In this document: positions 1-5,183 of the stretch, piece after piece
How positions within the stretch are numbered: the first letter of the stretch is position 1
Layout of the letters: every line of letters starts with the position of its first letter
Source: Planctomycetaceae bacterium
GTDB taxonomy: Bacteria; Planctomycetota; Planctomycetia; Planctomycetales; Planctomycetaceae
Length of the DNA: 5,183 bases
Assembly: GCA_003445035.1 (NCBI GenBank)
Contig: DLVV01000098.1
Coordinates: 1 to 5,183, forward strand
Reading direction: 5' to 3'
Notes under the pieces: generated by a model
The model's database searches: none
Told to the model about the DNA's origin: nothing
Seen by the model: the letters and a program-made list of their open reading frames with translations, nothing else
Program-made: the position numbers and the translations under genes

Positions 1-426
1 TCCGATCTGGTGCACCTGCCAGGGTTCGTCGAGCGACTTGCCGCGGCGAATCCAGTGCAATGTGCCCTTGCTGGTCCAGCCGGCCCCCAGGGCGAAGTCG
101 ATCTTCCCGTCTCCGTCGATGTCCATTGGAGCGATGCAGACGTTGTCACGCGGGGTCTGGTCCTTGATCATCACGTGCGGCTTCCAGTCGGGAGCCTGGT
201 ACCACAGCACCCGGTTCTCGCTGACCGCGACAATGTCACGTTTGCCGTCACCATCGACATCGGCGTGTGTCACCGCATAACAGACCTTGCCGATATTTGC
301 ATCGATGACCCGGGGCTTGAACGTGGGAAACGCGTCCTGGGCACTGGTCGTGGCCGTGGCTGACAGTGCCGGCAGGCAGGCCGCCGCAAACAGGAACAGC
401 CTTTTCGTCGAGAGTCGGAAACGCAT
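1..426 (-). CDS. Secreted FG-GAP/VCBS repeat protein, N-terminal part (runs off left edge)
   Basis: An open frame on the minus strand starts with ATG at 426-424 and stays open for 142 codons to the window edge, so the C-terminus is missing. The start is preceded by a good ribosome-binding site, GAGGG at 435-431, four bases upstream. Residues 1-29 form a Sec signal peptide: basic MRFRLSTKR, then the hydrophobic stretch LFLFAAACLPAL, then small residues with likely cleavage near 25-30. The mature part holds two D-x-D-G-D-G calcium-binding loops, residues 56-64 (DVDGDGKRD) and 102-110 (DIDGDGKID), 46 residues apart. Each is followed by a hydrophobic strand (IVAV, FALG), as in blades of FG-GAP/VCBS beta-propellers. 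The WYQAP and LHWIRRG segments are the alternate strands of such blades. It is probably an extracytoplasmic binding or structural propeller. Similar propellers also occur in aldos-2-ulose dehydratase-type enzymes, so an enzymatic role is possible. It is divergent from the other genes, so a shared function is unproven. Confidence 0.88.
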   Translation of the reverse strand, partial: MRFRLSTKRLFLFAAACLPALSATATTSAQDAFPTFKPRVIDANIGKVCYAVTHADVDGDGKRDIVAVSENRVLWYQAPDWKPHVMIKDQTPRDNVCIAPMDIDGDGKIDFALGAGWTSKGTLHWIRRGKSLDEPWQVHQIG

Positions 427-430
427 GAAT

Positions 431-435
431 CCCTC
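431..435 (-). promoter_or_regulatory. Ribosome-binding site of the FG-GAP/VCBS gene
   Basis: Read on the minus strand, GAGGG lies four bases before the ATG at 426-424. It supports that start, which is also the one that places a signal peptide at the N-terminus. Confidence 0.6.
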
Positions 436-498
436 ACAAGCTGGTTGGTAACGGGGCACATGATTGGCCGAACAACCTCACGGATGCAACCGAACCTG

Positions 499-517
499 CG
501 AAGCCCCGAGGGGTTCG
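499..517. repeat. Imperfect inverted repeat in the divergent region
   Basis: CGAA at 499-502 and CCC at 504-506 pair with GGG at 511-513 and TTCG at 514-517, leaving G503 bulged and a four-base loop. CGAACC at 491-496 can instead pair with GGTTCG at 512-517, so two mutually exclusive pairings exist. It could be a protein-binding dyad or a leader hairpin. The match is short enough to be chance in GC-rich DNA. Confidence 0.3.
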
Positions 518-585
518 ACAACCGTATCTTCAACACTGCTGTCGAAGGAACGGCCACCTTGCTGCGGCCAGACCGCAACGGCGGA

Positions 586-614
586 TTGAAAGCTTATTGT
601 CGAATTGAAACAAT
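586..614 (+). promoter_or_regulatory. Candidate sigma-70-type promoter with extended -10 for the oxidoreductase gene
   Basis: TTGAAA (586-591, five of six matches to the -35 consensus) is followed after exactly 17 bases by AACAAT (609-614, four of six matches to -10). A TG at 606-607 one base before the hexamer gives an extended -10. The element lies in the only AT-rich island of the divergent region and would start transcription near 621, giving a leader of about 115 bases before the ATG at 737. The heptamer ATTGAAA occurs twice, at 585-591 and 604-610. The call rests on consensus resemblance only, and planctomycete promoters are poorly known. Confidence 0.35.
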
Positions 615-640
615 CCGGAGACCACTCGCCGGGTCTCCGG
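615..640. repeat. Perfect 9-bp inverted repeat, possible operator
   Basis: CCGGAGACC (615-623) and GGTCTCCGG (632-640) are perfect reverse complements separated by eight bases. The repeat begins directly after the candidate -10 hexamer and spans the predicted transcription start, where a repressor would act. As RNA it could form a strong hairpin, but the left arm would be partly untranscribed if transcription starts near 621. No T-run follows on either side, so it is not a typical intrinsic terminator. Confidence 0.5.
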
Positions 641-736
641 CACAGCCTTCGCTCTCGAGAACCCTGCAGCGACGCCGCCCCGGTCCCGAGGTCGGCCCCG
701 ATCCATGACTGACTCCACTTGCCAGGCAGGCTCGCC

Positions 737-2188
737 ATGACTTCTGACACCTCACGTCGCGGATTCCTCAAGGCGGCGACCGCCGCCTGTGCGATGGCGA
801 ATTTCCCGGGCCTGCAATTCCCATCACGACAATGCTACGCCGCGGGCTTTCAGTCACCCAACGAGCAGCCGGGCATCGCGTTCATCGGCACCGGCATCCG
901 TTTTCACACGTACCATGGCAAGCAGGCTTTGAAACACGGTCCCTGCGTGGCCGTCTGCGATGTGGATTCGCTCCAGGCCGGGCGGGCACTCCAGGTCGCG
1001 ATTGATCATCACCGGACACATAAACGGCCCCTGGTCATTGATGCCTTTGAGGATTACCGCCGGGTCCTCGACAACAAGGATGTCGACGTCGTGGTGATTG
1101 GCACGGTCGATCACTGGCACTCCCGGATCGCGATCGACGCGATGCGAGCCGGCAAGGACGTTTACTGTGAGAAACCCGTCACATTGACCATCGAGGAAGG
1201 CCAGCAGATCCTGCGGGTGCAGAAGGAAACCGGCCGGGTGATGCAGGTCGGCACCCAGCAGAGGACCGAATTCTCGAAGCGATTCGTGACGGCAGCGGCC
1301 ATGATCCGCGAGCAGCGGATCGGAGACGTGGCAGAACTGAACATCTGTCTCGGCGGTTCCCGTAACTGCGGTCCTCTGCCCAAGGTCGATCCGCCAAGAA
1401 CACTCAACTGGGAGCTCTGGCAGGGTCAGTGCCGGCTCAAGGACTACCGTGCCGAGCCGATCGTCAGGGACAAGAGCGGATGGGGGGCCGGTTTCCCCTT
1501 CGGCCGGGCCCACCGGTACTACCGATGGTTCTACGAATACTCCGGCGGAAAGCTGACCGACTGGGGCGCTCACCATGTCGACATCGCCATGTGGGCATTG
1601 AACAAGCTCGGTGACGACATCGGAAAAATCCGGATTGATCCGGTCGAGGTCAAACATCCCGTCGCGTTCGATTCGGAGGGCATGCCGCTGGAGGAGGACC
1701 GTTTCAACTGCGCGGTGAGCTTCAAGGTCAAGTGCACGTTCGCCGACGGCATCGTCATGTACGTGCGGGACACCGCCCCCGAACTCGGGTTCACCAACGG
1801 CATCATGTTCACCGGCAAGAACAAGAGCCGGTTCCTGGTCAATCGGGGAAAGCTGGTCGGAACACCCGTCGAAGCCCTGGAGGCGAAGCCCCTGGCCACG
1901 GATGCGATCTCCCGGCTCTACGTCGATGACGCGAGCGGTGGTGGACAGTTCGGCAAGACCGGATACCACATGACGAACTTCATGGAGTGCGTGAAGTCAC
2001 GCAAATCCCCCGCATCGGACATGCAGTCTCATCACCGGATGCTGAACGTGTGTCACGCAATCAACGTCGCCATGCGACTGAACCGCTCCGTCGTCTTCGA
2101 CCCCAGGACCGAGACCTTCGGTAACGACGCACTGGCCAATGCGTTCATCGGCCGCGAGCAACGCAAGGGCTACGAGATCAAGGCCTGA
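737..2188 (+). CDS. Tat-exported Gfo/Idh/MocA family NAD(P)-dependent oxidoreductase
   Basis: This 483-residue protein belongs to the glucose-fructose oxidoreductase/inositol dehydrogenase family, whose members oxidise or reduce hydroxyl groups of sugars, cyclitols and related compounds with bound NAD(P). The N-terminus carries a twin-arginine motif (SRRGFLK, residues 6-12) and a modest hydrophobic stretch, so it is probably exported folded with its cofactor. The Rossmann domain starts at IAFIGTG (47-53) and continues through CDVD (74-77), where the acidic residues lie near the cofactor ribose. It includes DHWH (125-128) and the family signature EKP (145-147). The C-terminal alpha/beta domain contains GGKLTDWGAHHVDIAMWAL (270-288), whose Asp275 and His279/His280 match the usual active-site Asp/His region. 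The third position of the nucleotide-binding glycine motif is Phe56 instead of Gly or Ala. ATG at 737 is chosen over an upstream in-frame TTG (719) because it puts the Tat motif near the N-terminus and has AGG at 728-730. The substrate is unknown. Confidence 0.93.
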   Translation: MTSDTSRRGFLKAATAACAMANFPGLQFPSRQCYAAGFQSPNEQPGIAFIGTGIRFHTYHGKQALKHGPCVAVCDVDSLQAGRALQVAIDHHRTHKRPLVIDAFEDYRRVLDNKDVDVVVIGTVDHWHSRIAIDAMRAGKDVYCEKPVTLTIEEGQQILRVQKETGRVMQVGTQQRTEFSKRFVTAAAMIREQRIGDVAELNICLGGSRNCGPLPKVDPPRTLNWELWQGQCRLKDYRAEPIVRDKSGWGAGFPFGRAHRYYRWFYEYSGGKLTDWGAHHVDIAMWALNKLGDDIGKIRIDPVEVKHPVAFDSEGMPLEEDRFNCAVSFKVKCTFADGIVMYVRDTAPELGFTNGIMFTGKNKSRFLVNRGKLVGTPVEALEAKPLATDAISRLYVDDASGGGQFGKTGYHMTNFMECVKSRKSPASDMQSHHRMLNVCHAINVAMRLNRSVVFDPRTETFGNDALANAFIGREQRKGYEIKA

Positions 2189-2374
2189 ATCGTTTCGGCC
2201 CAAACCCGGTCCGGCACTATCGGGCGGGGCCAGGGTGCGAGTCCGGGCGAAACCCAGATCGGACATCCCAGCCAAAACCGTCATTCCCACCGCCTGTTGT
2301 CTCGCTTGACGATCGACCATTCCAGAAGCCGTCAACCAAGCCCCGGTCTCGACAAACAGTTAGGAGTCCATCGA
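2189..2374 (+). other. Intergenic gap between oxidoreductase and propeller genes
   Basis: These 186 bases hold no convincing gene. GGCCC (2197-2201) can pair with GGGCC (2227-2231), and CCCG (2205-2208) with CGGG (2221-2224), giving an imperfect hairpin 9 bases after the stop codon but without a T-tract. TTGACG (2306-2311) and CGTCAA (2330-2335) form a 6-bp inverted repeat. TTGACG resembles a -35 box, but no -10 hexamer lies at the proper distance. The gap could therefore allow read-through or separate expression; the sequence does not decide. Confidence 0.4.
2361..2366 (+). promoter_or_regulatory. Ribosome-binding site deciding the propeller gene start
   Basis: TAGGAG lies eight bases before ATG 2375. 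It fixes this start over the in-frame upstream TTG at 2297, which would add 26 polar residues in front of the signal peptide. Confidence 0.75.
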
Positions 2375-3874
2375 ATGCAACAGGCCAGAACCTGGCTGCT
2401 GATATTGGCGTTTGCGGTTTTCGCTGTCGGCCCGGTTGTCGGGTCCTCGGCCCGAGCGGCCGACCCCGCAGCAAACGCATCGCCAGTCAACGTGGGAACA
2501 TCCAAACAGTTGTTCATTGACGACCACGTCGTGCAGGCCACCGACGGCGTCTTTCGCACACTGAATCGACCGACCAAGTACAAGAACAACCCCGTTCTGG
2601 AGCTCAAGCCCGCCCAACAGGTCGGTGGCCAACAGTTGATCATTGCCCAGGGCAGTGTCATTTACGACGCGGAGGACAAGCTCTTCAAGATGTGGTACGA
2701 GGGCGCCACGTACCATTGGCGGAACAACGTCGTGGCCTACGCCTATTCGAAAGACGGCGTGAACTGGACTCTGCCAAACCTCGGACTGGTGAAATACCAG
2801 GGTTCGAAGAACAACAACATCGTGTTGCATACCGGCGCCGGCGAGATGGCACCGGGTGCGTTCAAAGACACGCACGACAAGGATCCGTCGCGACGCTACA
2901 AGATGCTCTATTTCAGTCGCGGCAACAGTTCCCCGGTGGCCGTCGGTTTTTCACCGGATGGGATCCATTGGAAAACAACCACCAAGGGAAAACTGATCCC
3001 CATCGGCGACAGCCTTCACCCCGTGTTGTGGAATCCCAAGCTGAAAAAATACATCGCGCACTCACGACACAACAGGAGAACGTCCGCCGGGTTCGAAGAG
3101 CGACAGGTCCTGCAAAGCGAAAGCGACGACTTTCTCAATTGGACACGCTACGGCGTGATCATGAAGCCGGACGAACACGACCCACCGGGGCATCGCCAGT
3201 TCTATGACATGTCGTGGATGATGTACGAAGGGGTCTACGTGGGTTTCATGTCGGTGTACCACCTGACACCGTCCGAACAATTCAAGACGCCCCAGCAACC
3301 GTGGGAAGATCGCGTCGACGTTCAACTGGCATTCAGCCGCGACGATCGACACTGGACCCACGCCGGAAATCGGCAGACGTTCATCGGCAACAGCAAGAGG
3401 CCGGGCGCTTACGACCACGGCGTGATCTACACAATGCACCGCCCGATGATTGTGGGTGACGAAATCTGGATCTACTACGTCGGCTACAGCGGTTTGCACT
3501 GGGCAACGCGTCGAAAGGAAATCCAGGGGGGTGTCGTGTGCCTGGCCAAGCTGCGATTGGACGGATTTGTTTCGGTCGACACCGGAACGCGCGGGACGCT
3601 GACCACCAAGCCCCTGGTGATGTCGGGGGATCGCCTGGTGGTCAACGCCGACGCCGAACTCGGTTCGCTTCGCGTGGAGTTGATCGGCAGCGATGGCAAG
3701 CCACTTCCCGGGTTCGCCAGGGAAGACGCACTCCCGATCAATAGTGACAAAGTGCGACACACGGTCCGCTGGCGGCGTGGAGCAGACGTGAGTCATCTCA
3801 AGGGCAAGCCCATTTCCCTTCGCTTCCACCAGGAGCGGTGCAGACTGTTCTCGTTCCAATTCACCTCGAACTGA
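2375..3874 (+). CDS. Secreted beta-propeller protein, glycosidase-like (GH32/43/sialidase-type fold), with C-terminal beta domain
   Basis: The product has 499 residues. Residues 1-28 are a Sec signal peptide (MQQARTW, then the hydrophobic LLILAFAVFAVGPVVG, cleavage after ARA at 26-28). The mature protein opens with QLFIDDHVV (45-53) and LNRPTKYKNNPVL (63-75), then repeated blade units: FKMWYEG (104-110), SKDGVNW (125-131), DPSRRYKML (170-178), SPDGIHW (193-199), SDDFLNW (250-256), SRDDRHW (321-327). The S-x-D-x-x-x-W pattern resembles degenerate Asp-boxes of sialidases and other five- or six-bladed glycosidase propellers. After IWIYYVGYSGLHW, the last ~115 residues (from about 385) look like a beta-sandwich domain with GTLTTKPL, LVVNADA and SLRVEL, ending in HQERCRLFSFQF. 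This two-domain layout is common in planctomycete secreted proteins, usually left hypothetical or called glycosyl hydrolase. A role in cleaving or binding an extracellular glycan is inferred. I could not assign catalytic residues or a CAZy family. Confidence 0.88.
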   Translation: MQQARTWLLILAFAVFAVGPVVGSSARAADPAANASPVNVGTSKQLFIDDHVVQATDGVFRTLNRPTKYKNNPVLELKPAQQVGGQQLIIAQGSVIYDAEDKLFKMWYEGATYHWRNNVVAYAYSKDGVNWTLPNLGLVKYQGSKNNNIVLHTGAGEMAPGAFKDTHDKDPSRRYKMLYFSRGNSSPVAVGFSPDGIHWKTTTKGKLIPIGDSLHPVLWNPKLKKYIAHSRHNRRTSAGFEERQVLQSESDDFLNWTRYGVIMKPDEHDPPGHRQFYDMSWMMYEGVYVGFMSVYHLTPSEQFKTPQQPWEDRVDVQLAFSRDDRHWTHAGNRQTFIGNSKRPGAYDHGVIYTMHRPMIVGDEIWIYYVGYSGLHWATRRKEIQGGVVCLAKLRLDGFVSVDTGTRGTLTTKPLVMSGDRLVVNADAELGSLRVELIGSDGKPLPGFAREDALPINSDKVRHTVRWRRGADVSHLKGKPISLRFHQERCRLFSFQFTSN

Positions 3875-3901
3875 CTGGCGGAGTTCGACGTGAGCCTGGC
3901 T

Positions 3902-3926
3902 CCCGTCCCTGGGCACAGGGGATGGG
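3902..3926 (+). terminator. GC-rich hairpin between genes, possible attenuating or processing element
   Basis: The arms 3902-3911 and 3916-3926 pair over ten base pairs with a GGCA loop (3912-3915), one G-T wobble (3905 with 3923) and one bulged G (3921). It lies 27 bases after the propeller gene stop. No T-tract follows (CGTGACGG comes next), so it is not a canonical intrinsic terminator. It could weaken read-through, protect the upstream mRNA 3' end or be a processing site, so the terminator label is tentative. Confidence 0.35.
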
Positions 3927-3986
3927 CGTGACGGCAACGATCAACCCTGTTCCACTTACCTGGTCCTGTATCGGCCGGGCGTTGAT

Positions 3987-3990
3987 GGAG
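3987..3990 (+). promoter_or_regulatory. Ribosome-binding site of the acetyltransferase gene
   Basis: GGAG lies seven bases before ATG 3998 and ten before the adjacent second ATG (4001). The spacing favours 3998 slightly; the two choices differ by one Met. Confidence 0.65.
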
Positions 3991-3997
3991 AAGAACC

Positions 3998-4912
3998 ATG
4001 ATGACGGACGCGGTGACATCGAACGACCTGATCGAGGGCTTTCGAGAAGTCGGGCTGAAGCCGGGAGATGTCGTTTTGGCACACTCGGCGATGCGAACCT
4101 TCGGACCGATCGACGGCGGTGCGGACGCTGTCATTGACGCCCTGCGGGAAGTCACGGGGCCGCGAGGGACAGTGGTCGTGCCCACGTTCACTTTCGCACA
4201 CGAGGCCGAGGACGATCCGGTCATTGACCCGTCAAGCGATCGGTCAGAGATGGGGATCATCACCGAGACCGCGAGAAAACGGCCCGACGCGGTTCGCAGC
4301 ACGGCATATCGTCACAGCTTTGCCGCGATCGGTCGCCGCGCGAGTGTCATCACCAACATTGACCCCGCCCTGCCCGTGTTTGACTTCCGGTCCTCCTTCG
4401 GCGTGATGCTGTCGCTGAACACCCAGGTGTTGTTGCTGGGCGTGACCTACTCGAGTTCGACGAGTCACCACTTCGCGGAGATGGTCTGCGAGGTTCCGAA
4501 CCGTCACACGATCCCGTTGACGGTGAAAGTGCGGGGTGATGATGGGTCCGTCACCGAGCAGGCGATGACCGACTATCAACCGAAAAGTGAAGGCGGCTCC
4601 TATTACGGGTCCGGCAGTCCAGACTTCAATCGCCTGGGAATGATGATGGAGAATCGCGGCGTCGTCGACAAAACGTTCATCGGCAACTCGGCGATCCGAC
4701 GCTTCCCGATGCGGGCACTGATTGATCTCGCCCAGGCCGAGACCGAAACCGACTCCGGTGTCTTCCGCACACCGGAGGGGAAGCCGAGCGAAATCACGGA
4801 GCTGGACTTTGGCCAGTGCGTCATGAGCCCGGAGTTGACCGACGGAGCCGGGCGGCTCAGTCGCGTTCAGTGGTGCGTCAAGGACCTGCAACAACTGACA
4901 TTGCCCGGTTGA
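3998..4912 (+). CDS. AAC(3)-family N-acetyltransferase-like protein (Antibiotic_NAT fold)
   Basis: The 304-residue product matches the aminoglycoside 3-N-acetyltransferase family in length and motifs; family enzymes move an acetyl group from acetyl-CoA to an amine. Visible blocks are GDVVLAHSAMRTFG (23-36) and GGADAVIDAL (40-49), then GTVVVPTFTF (57-66), RSTAYRHSFAAIG (100-112) and the segment LLLGVTYSSSTSHHFAE (145-161). His158 and Glu161 align with the catalytic T-x-x-H-x-x-E core of AAC(3) enzymes. The usual Asn before the Thr is Ser154 here. It has no signal peptide, so it is cytoplasmic. Many environmental members are not resistance genes, and the neighbours (exported carbohydrate-type proteins upstream, a symporter 5 bases downstream) suggest a metabolic amine substrate such as an amino sugar. 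That substrate is an inference; drug modification cannot be excluded. Confidence 0.9.
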   Translation: MMTDAVTSNDLIEGFREVGLKPGDVVLAHSAMRTFGPIDGGADAVIDALREVTGPRGTVVVPTFTFAHEAEDDPVIDPSSDRSEMGIITETARKRPDAVRSTAYRHSFAAIGRRASVITNIDPALPVFDFRSSFGVMLSLNTQVLLLGVTYSSSTSHHFAEMVCEVPNRHTIPLTVKVRGDDGSVTEQAMTDYQPKSEGGSYYGSGSPDFNRLGMMMENRGVVDKTFIGNSAIRRFPMRALIDLAQAETETDSGVFRTPEGKPSEITELDFGQCVMSPELTDGAGRLSRVQWCVKDLQQLTLPG

Positions 4913-4917
4913 AACAC

Positions 4918-5183
4918 ATGTGGCTCGGACTTTCGGTTCTCGACTGGGTCATCATCGCCGCCGCCTTGCTGGGCATCGCCGCGGTCGGCGTCGCCATGTC
5001 GCGGCAGATTCATGACCGCACCGATTTCTTCATGGGCGGCCGACGGTTCGGCAAAGTGTTCATGATGTTCTTCGCGTTCGCATCGGGCACCAGTGGCGAC
5101 GACGCGGTTTCGTCAACGGCGGGGACCTGGCGAGCCGGCCTGGCCGGGATCTGGTGGACGTTTCTCTGGCTTTGGGCCACGCC
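4918..5183 (+). CDS. Sodium:solute symporter (SSS family), N-terminal part (runs off right edge)
   Basis: Eighty-eight codons are open from ATG 4918 to the edge, so most of this membrane protein (family members usually have roughly 450-650 residues) is missing. Residues 9-27 (DWVIIAAALLGIAAVGVAM) form a first membrane helix. They are followed by DFFMGGRRFGK (36-46), the characteristic F-x-x-G-R-R/S loop of SSS transporters, and then FMMFFAFASGTSGDDAVSSTAG. This second helix breaks at the small-residue stretch where the family binds sodium and substrate. A third hydrophobic segment (LAGIWWTFLWLWAT) follows. The G-T-S-x-x-x-A-V pattern and the GIWW continuation match an SSS branch common in planctomycetes and Bacteroidetes. 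The start is five bases after the acetyltransferase stop, so the genes are probably translationally coupled. An in-frame TTG at 4909 overlapping that stop is an alternative start. Import of a sugar, sugar acid or similar solute with sodium is likely; the exact solute is unknown. Confidence 0.87.
   Translation, partial: MWLGLSVLDWVIIAAALLGIAAVGVAMSRQIHDRTDFFMGGRRFGKVFMMFFAFASGTSGDDAVSSTAGTWRAGLAGIWWTFLWLWAT

Larger units (their letters stand above)
427..736. other. Divergent intergenic control region (310 bases)
   Basis: This stretch separates the divergent FG-GAP/VCBS and oxidoreductase genes and must carry promoters for both. The frames crossing it have no convincing start or composition and are not called as genes. 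It contains an AT-rich island at about 583-614 in otherwise GC-rich DNA, a perfect 9-bp inverted repeat (615-640), and a weaker dyad at 499-517. No clear promoter for the minus-strand gene could be picked out. Confidence 0.7.
3875..3997 (+). other. Intergenic gap between propeller and acetyltransferase genes
   Basis: These 123 bases contain no gene. Their main feature is the GC-rich hairpin at 3902-3926. No convincing promoter was found between the hairpin and the next start; TGTATC at 3967-3972 is a poor -10 candidate without a -35 partner. Confidence 0.5.

Noticed and set aside
10..363. A 117-codon plus-strand open frame at the left edge
   Set aside because: The minus-strand frame here has a signal peptide, a good ribosome-binding site and two calcium-binding loops; the plus-strand frame is its shadow.
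445..708. Small open frames on both strands in the divergent intergenic region
   Set aside because: No ribosome-binding site or coding-like composition supports them, and they run through the AT-rich island and inverted repeat that look regulatory.
754..792. Possible lipobox at Cys18 of the oxidoreductase
   Set aside because: The residues before the cysteine are T-A-A, lacking the usual Leu or similar at -3, so a lipoprotein call is not justified.
854..1969. A 371-codon open frame on the minus strand
   Set aside because: It lies wholly opposite the oxidoreductase gene, whose protein has clear family motifs. Its translation has no recognisable domain and is a typical antisense shadow in GC-rich coding DNA.
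2197..2231. Imperfect hairpin after the oxidoreductase stop as an intrinsic terminator
   Set aside because: The stem is interrupted by an internal loop, has a 12-base apical loop, and no T-tract follows, so termination is not supported.
2306..2311. TTGACG as a -35 box for a promoter of the propeller gene
   Set aside because: No acceptable -10 hexamer is found 16-18 bases downstream; the sequence there is GC-rich.
2297..2374. N-terminal extension of the propeller protein from a TTG start
   Set aside because: It would bury the signal peptide behind 26 polar residues, whereas ATG 2375 has a TAGGAG ribosome-binding site and puts the signal peptide at the N-terminus.
3062..3937. A 291-codon open frame on the minus strand
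   Set aside because: It overlaps the propeller gene in antisense, lacks motifs, and reflects codon bias of the real gene on the other strand.
4244..4894. A 216-codon open frame on the minus strand
   Set aside because: It is antisense to the acetyltransferase gene, which has intact family motifs; it shows no domain of its own.

Overview
The window reads as a piece of a planctomycete chromosome (Pirellulales/Planctomycetales-like), judged from gene content. It has moderately high GC. It encodes a twin-arginine-exported Gfo/Idh/MocA oxidoreductase of the kind these genomes carry in large numbers, a secreted FG-GAP/VCBS propeller protein, a secreted Asp-box-like propeller protein with a C-terminal beta domain, and a sodium:solute symporter of the subtype with a G-T-S-x-x-x-A-V stretch in helix 2. 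No lineage marker gene is present, so the taxonomic call is an inference.

Layout: (1) positions 1-426, minus strand, hold the 5' part of a secreted FG-GAP/VCBS protein that runs off the left edge. (2) Positions 427-736 are a divergent control region with a candidate extended -10 promoter, a perfect 9-bp inverted repeat just downstream of it, and a weaker dyad. (3) Four plus-strand genes follow: a Tat-exported oxidoreductase (737-2188), a secreted five-bladed-propeller, glycosidase-like protein (2375-3874), an AAC(3)-fold N-acetyltransferase-like protein (3998-4912), and the first 88 codons of an SSS-family sodium:solute symporter (4918 to the right edge). The gaps are 186, 123 and 5 bases. 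The last pair is almost certainly cotranscribed. A GC-rich hairpin without a T-tract sits in the 123-base gap.

The plus-strand genes look like a small module for using a carbohydrate or aminated sugar. Two exported proteins would act on it outside the cytoplasm, the symporter would import a product, and a cytoplasmic acyl-CoA-dependent acetyltransferase might acetylate an amino group. This scheme is inferred from family membership and order; no substrate can be read from the sequence. I found no CRISPR array, tRNA, rRNA, insertion sequence or phage gene. The most interesting points are the AAC(3)-fold enzyme in a metabolic rather than resistance setting and the uncharacterised propeller protein.
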